Source: Bicyclus anynana
Lineage: Eukaryota; Arthropoda; Insecta; Lepidoptera; Nymphalidae
Length of the DNA: 64,000 nt
Assembly: GCF_947172395.1 (NCBI RefSeq)
Contig: NC_069099.1
Location: 12,343,740-12,407,739, forward strand
Reading direction: 5' to 3'
Below are positions 50,001 through 56,000 of this stretch, piece by piece (the first letter of the stretch is position 1; each line of letters starts with the position of its first letter). Made by a program: the position numbers and the translations under genes. The notes below the pieces were generated by a model. It worked only from the letters and a program-made list of their open reading frames with translations, ran no database searches and was not told the origin of the DNA.

Positions 50001-53000
50001 ACTTGTTAGGAGGAGGATGAAAATCCACACTCCTATCGGTTTCTTTCTTAGATAAACGATTGAATAGAAAAATTTCTACTCGTACCTATAGTTTAGCATT
50101 AATTTTATTCTTATATCAAAGTATTACCAATATGCTATCCAGCTAACTTTTTCATGGAGTAGGGTAGGACAATAGTTCAACAGGTGGGTTTCGAATCCTA
50201 GACTTAGCTTTAACTAATATAATTGACTAGATTTAACTAATTTGTAAAGTCTACGAAACGGTTGAAATATATACAAGACAAGAATTTGAACAAGGTCTTG
50301 ATCAATATCGTGATCCAATAGTGAATGATCATCGTAAGCCCACCAACATACTTACATTGGAGCAGGGACATGGATCTGAGCTCCATATACCCTCACCTAC
50401 TAGAAGGAGACCAGGGCTTGTAGCCATGTGGTTGGTCGATTCTACGTTTAACGCGAACGCTTCGAAAAATGTATGGAACGCTTCGAAATATGACAGGTCC
50501 GGTCGATAACTTGATCACGTGATAACAAATGTCATACCCATCATCATCATCATCATCATCATCATCATATCAGCCGATGGACGTCCACTGCAGGATAGGC
50601 CTTTTGTAGGGACTTCCAAACATCACGATCCTAAGCCGCCTGCCAGCGAATCCCTGCGACTCACTTAATGTCGTCGGTCCACCTGGTGGGGAGTCGACCA
50701 ACACTGCGCTTTCGTGCGGGGTCGCCATTCCAGCACCTTGTGACCCCAACGTCCATCGGCTCTTCGAACTATGTGCCCCCCCCACTACAGCTTCGCGACT
50801 CGTTGAGCTATGTCGGTGACTTTGTCATACCCATACATTTTTCAATTTTGGAAACGTTTGCGATTATAGAAAGAGAATCGACTCGTCATATGGCTACAGC
50901 CCTGGTTCTGTAGTAAACCGTTAAAGCAAACTGCGATAATGATGATGAAAAGTTATGTTTTTCAGTTAAAGTTATGTTGTATCATAAAATGTTACTTTAA
51001 GTTTTAACAAATGTTTTCTCTACCCACAGGATGGTTCTCTCACTATGTACGCTGAGTCTTGCGAGAAAACGGTACTGAAGAGGCTCCTGAAGGAACTTTG
51101 GAAGATTGTGATGAAGATACTAGAAAAAACTGTGGTGCTTCCTCCTATGACTGATAAGACGGTAATCTATTATAATAAATTTTAAATATACTTATAAGGT
51201 TTGAGTTATTATCACTCTCTATGTATATATATGTTTTTACATTATATAGGCGGGTGTTTGGCTGTAGACATGCTTGGTAGTAAACGATGATGTATCTATG
51301 GTGGAACGATAGAAGATGCCTATTCACTCTTGACTTGAATATACCCATGATGTAGGTGGTAAGAAAAACGGAATCTGGAATATAAAACATATATAGAGAG
51401 TGATCGATAGGTAGGTAGTATTCGAAGTATTGGATCTATTTTTTTTTATTTTATTCTTTACAAGTTAGCTCTTGACTACAATCTCACCTGATGGTAAGTG
51501 ATGATGCAGTCTACGATGGAAGTGGGCTAACTTGTTAGGAGGAGGATGAAAATCCATACCCCTTTCGGTTTCTACACGGCATCGTACCGGAACGCTAAAT
51601 CGCTTGGCGGTACGTCTTTGCCGGAAGGGTGGTAACTAGCCACGGCCGAAGCCTCCCACCAGCCAGACCTGAACAATTTATGAAAATCTCGATCTGCCCA
51701 GCCGGGGATCAAACCCAGGACCTCTGTCTTGTAAATCCACCGCGCATACCACTGCGCCATGGAGGCCGTCAAAATCTAGCACAGTATGTTGATGAATTTC
51801 GCTTATAACTGAAAAAAAATTGCCGAAATGTATTTATATTCATCCATCAAGTCCCACTCGTGGTGCTAACTGGTTTAGAAGTAATTTATTTAGAGAAAAT
51901 ATTTTCAGAATACACAAATCCGCCATAAATTGTAATAAACCTTTTTTTATTATTTTAAACTTATTTTATTTAATTGCCATAAACTATTGCTTGAAAGGAT
52001 AATTCCAAAACGTGTCGTCCCGTCCTTTCAACATACAACGCGTTACGTATGCAGCGAATTAACATACTTTTCAGCAGTAGGTCATATTTACTACTATACC
52101 AGCTACGCATTAGATGCACGTAAAATACTACGCACGTATTGCGCAGTGATGTACATACGTACACATGTATGTAGTATTGACGTCAGCAAATTATTTAAAT
52201 ATTCAGATCAATAAACAATGAACTGAAGTTTCACGTGGCAATAAACTTTCAGTTTTAAATTACATTTGTGTATGCTATTTATTTAACTGCCTCGCTGCTT
52301 CAGTGGTTAGCCTTCGGAGTAGTTAGAGTTCGGAGTAATTAAAGTTTGGATCACGAGGTCCTAAGTTCGATTCTCGGGTCAAGTCACTTTTTTGTAAGAA
52401 ATTTTCAGCCCGTATTGGAACAGTTGGTGTCCCGATAATTATCAATATTTTCTGATGGTGGATTCTTCAACATTATCGTTTTAAGCCCACCAACCCGTAT
52501 TGGAGCAGTGTGGTGTAACCTCCATATCTCCTGTCCTTAAAATTGACTGATAACAGTATCGTGCACTTCATAGATGCAAAAATTCTGCCTATCCTGAGAA
52601 CCTGTAATGGAGAAGGAATTATTTTTGTAATTTTTTTACGTATAGTACTTACCCAAGTTAAAAACCCAGTACACACCATTAACTGATTATTAATTTATTA
52701 TAAAAAGGCACCTTACTATAATTTTTATTTATTTTTGTGTTTCATTTATTTGATCAGATGATGCTCAAGAATCTCACGAACAATGCGAAGAATTTAGCAG
52801 CCAACGCGAAGATCGAAGACATGACACAGCTTTTCAAGAGCACGGTCGGTAAACAGGATGTCAAACACGCTCTTTCCGGCGTCATGGATATTTCGAAGGA
52901 GGTGAGTCACCATTCAAAAATTCCCTTTTCATCGGAGGGTTAGCGCGGATTAATGTATCTGAAATAGAATCTCTGTTTATATTGTGTGGCGCCTTGAAAC

Positions 53001-56000
53001 CACCCACGGGAACACCAAAAGTTATAAACGCAAATCCTTTTTATAAATAACAAACATAAGATTTCGGCTTAGCGATTTAGTACAGAAGTGCATTCAACAT
53101 TCTTGGTACAATTCCATACAAGCGCAATTTAATAATAAATTTGCTATATTAACCCAGAAACGTTGATATAATTATATTAAATGATTACTATGCGAAACTA
53201 TTATTTGAATATATTGTGCGGTAATAGTGTGTAAAATATGCCATAAAATTTACACAAGGAAATGGGGCAGAAATGTATATATATATATATATATAAAATT
53301 TACACAAGGAAATGGGGCAGAAATGTATATATATATAAAATTTATACAAGGAAATGGGCCAGAAATTATTGGGTATTTTCTGATCTCGTAAACGAATGAG
53401 ATCTTTTGAACCTAACGTAAATATGAATAGTATAATATTAAAGTAATGCGAAACATAAAATTGTACCGAAACCCCTTAATAACAAAACGTCAATTAATTA
53501 AACGAATATTATTGTTATTCGTTTACATAATAGATATTTTTTCAAACTTCAATCGCCATATGGACAACTAGTGGTAGGTATCCACATATCCACATCATCC
53601 GTATCGTACAGATTTCACGAATCTACCGTAAAATTAAAAATCCGTTTGATGTGGATACCTACATATATACGCACACATTCTAAGAGCTTTTATTTAAAAA
53701 CAAATAAGTTTGATTTTTTTCTAGATATAATACAAATAAATAATTCATCAAAAAATTTTACAGCATTTATCAGCAGAAAAGAGTCTCACGCCAAAACAGT
53801 GCGCAGTTTTAGACGCAGCATTAGATACTATCAAGTTATACTTCCACGCTGGAGGCAACGGCTTGAAGAAGACCTTCTTAGAAAAGAGCCCCGAGTTACA
53901 ATCCTTGAGATACGCGCTAAGTTTGTACACGCAAACTACTGACACGCTGATCAGGACATTTGTCACCAGTCAGCAAAATCAGGGTAAGATTTGTGATCAT
54001 TATTACATTTTAGAGGAACAATTACAAAATTCCTGCGACAAAAATATTTTGGGTGATGTGCTGAGTAAAAAATTTAAGACTGTTATACAAACCTTTAATT
54101 CTTTACAATTAAAATCTGATATTATAGATTTTTTGGTAATTTCAAAAACATTTAGCAGTATTTTAACTTTGAAAGACTGTCTATATTTCAAAATGTGTAC
54201 GTCTCGATCTAAAGCCCTTAATGTAGTCAGTCAAACAATTATTAATTAATATTGTTATAAACAAAGAGAATTGCAAAAAATAATTAAAATTTCCTCGTCA
54301 ATTCCAGATGCAGCAGTAGCTGAGGAAGGCAGCGTAGGAGAAGTATCTCTTCAAGTTGATCTGTTCACCCACCCTGGTACGGGTGAACACAAGATCACGG
54401 TCAAAGGTAATTTGTTGCAGTTATGTCTATATCTGTTAGATACTACTCTCAAGTAAGACGTACTTCAAGTAGCTACTGTAAATTTAACAAAAGTATGCAT
54501 CCAGTCTATTCAGAAAAGGAACTAATTGGCTTAGATTGTGGAATCTTAGTTTACCCCGAAAATATTTGAAAACACTGATGCTTATTAATCAATCAAAGAA
54601 TTGCAATTAGTAACAGTCATCATCATCATCATCAAATCAGCCGATGGACGTCCACTGCAGGACATAGGCCTTTTGTAGGGACTTCCAAACATCACGATAC
54701 TGAGCCACCTGCAGCGAATCCCTGCGACTCGCTTGATATCGTCAGTCCACCAGGTGGGCCAACACTGCGCTTACTAGTGCGGGGTCGCCATTCCAGCTAA
54801 GAAGGCTCAGAGTCACACAGCGGGCGATGGAACGAGCTATGTTAGGAGTATCTCTGCGTGATCGAATCATAAATGAGGAGATCCGCAGAAGAACCAAAGT
54901 CACCGACATAGCTCAACGAGTTGCGAAGCTGAAGTGGCAATGGGCGGGGCACATAGTGCGAAGAGCCGATGGACGTTGGGGTCCCAAAGTAGTAACAGTA
55001 GCATTGTTTTATATGGCATAATTTAAAATTTCTTGTATATGTATCTAGTGATTATGTTGACACAACACTTGAATAGCATTTTGATGGACTAATATCGAGG
55101 CTTGAAACTCTACTTTCGTTATGGAATGTTAATTCTATTTTGTTACCAACAGTGGTTGCTGCAAATGATCTCAAATGGGTGATAGCCAGCGGCATGTTCC
55201 GTCCGTTTATCGAAGTGAATCTAATTGGTCCGCACCTCGCTGATAAGAAAAGGAAATTTGCCACCAAATCGAAAAGCAACAACTGGAGTCCCAAGTTCAA
55301 TGAGACGTTCCATTTGTAAGTGTTTTAATTAATCCTTATGGTCTAATATCCCCGTATATATGGCAACCTTCATCGAGCTGGTTATTGGATTATGGATAAA
55401 ATATATCAAATGAAATATGTCAATAAATATATTGCAGATGGCTGAGCTAAAATATTTCAGTCCAGGTTACGATTAAGAATATCTAAAATCCAGGATTGAT
55501 TTTTCGCAGACACTCTTATACCACTGTGTCCGTAATAAAATGATCTTTATTTTAACTTAACTTTAATTCATTATCATGACCAGAGGTAGATACTTGTATA
55601 GATTTACCTGTATATATTTGCCTTGCGTTTATTCGACCCATTGGCAATATATTCATTGACAAAATAATCATTCAATAACCAACTGGCTAAAAGGTCGTTT
55701 TATATTGGGATCTTCTAGTATTAACGAATTTTTTTATTTTTATTCTTTACAAGTTAGCCCTTGACTAAAATCTCACCTGATGGTAAGTGATGATGTAATC
55801 TAAGATGGAAGCAGGCTACCTTGTTAGAAAGAGGATGAAAATCCACACTCCCTTCGGTTTCTACACAACATCGTACCGGAACTCTAAATCGCTTGGCGGT
55901 ACGTCTTTGTCTCCCCTCCAGCTAGACCTGGACCAATTAAGAAAGCCTCAATCGGCCCAGCCGGGGACCCAGGACCTCCGTCATTAAATAAATGGATCCT

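Larger units (their letters stand above)
49780..51029 (+). other. intron 16, with SINE and RTE insertions
   Basis: 1.25-kb intron containing an S1 SINE fragment (49910-50045) and a truncated RTE insertion (50530-50834). The rest is AT-rich and unrecognised. Confidence 0.8.
51162..52757 (+). other. intron 17, with SINEs
   Basis: 1.6-kb intron with a full S1 SINE (51440-51772) and a tRNA-headed SINE-like element (52289-52525). Nothing else recognised. Confidence 0.8.

Noticed and set aside
50538..50575. CRISPR-like or satellite array of cat repeats
   Set aside because: It is the (ATG)n 3' tail of an RTE insertion in reverse orientation.
51690..51772. tRNA gene-like sequence on the minus strand
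   Set aside because: Head of SINE family S1, repeated at 13292 and 20942-21262.
53774..53776. Alternative acceptors for exon 19 at the two nearby AG sites
   Set aside because: Both would shift the frame out of the conserved KSLTPKQCAV sequence; only the AG at 53762-53763 keeps it.
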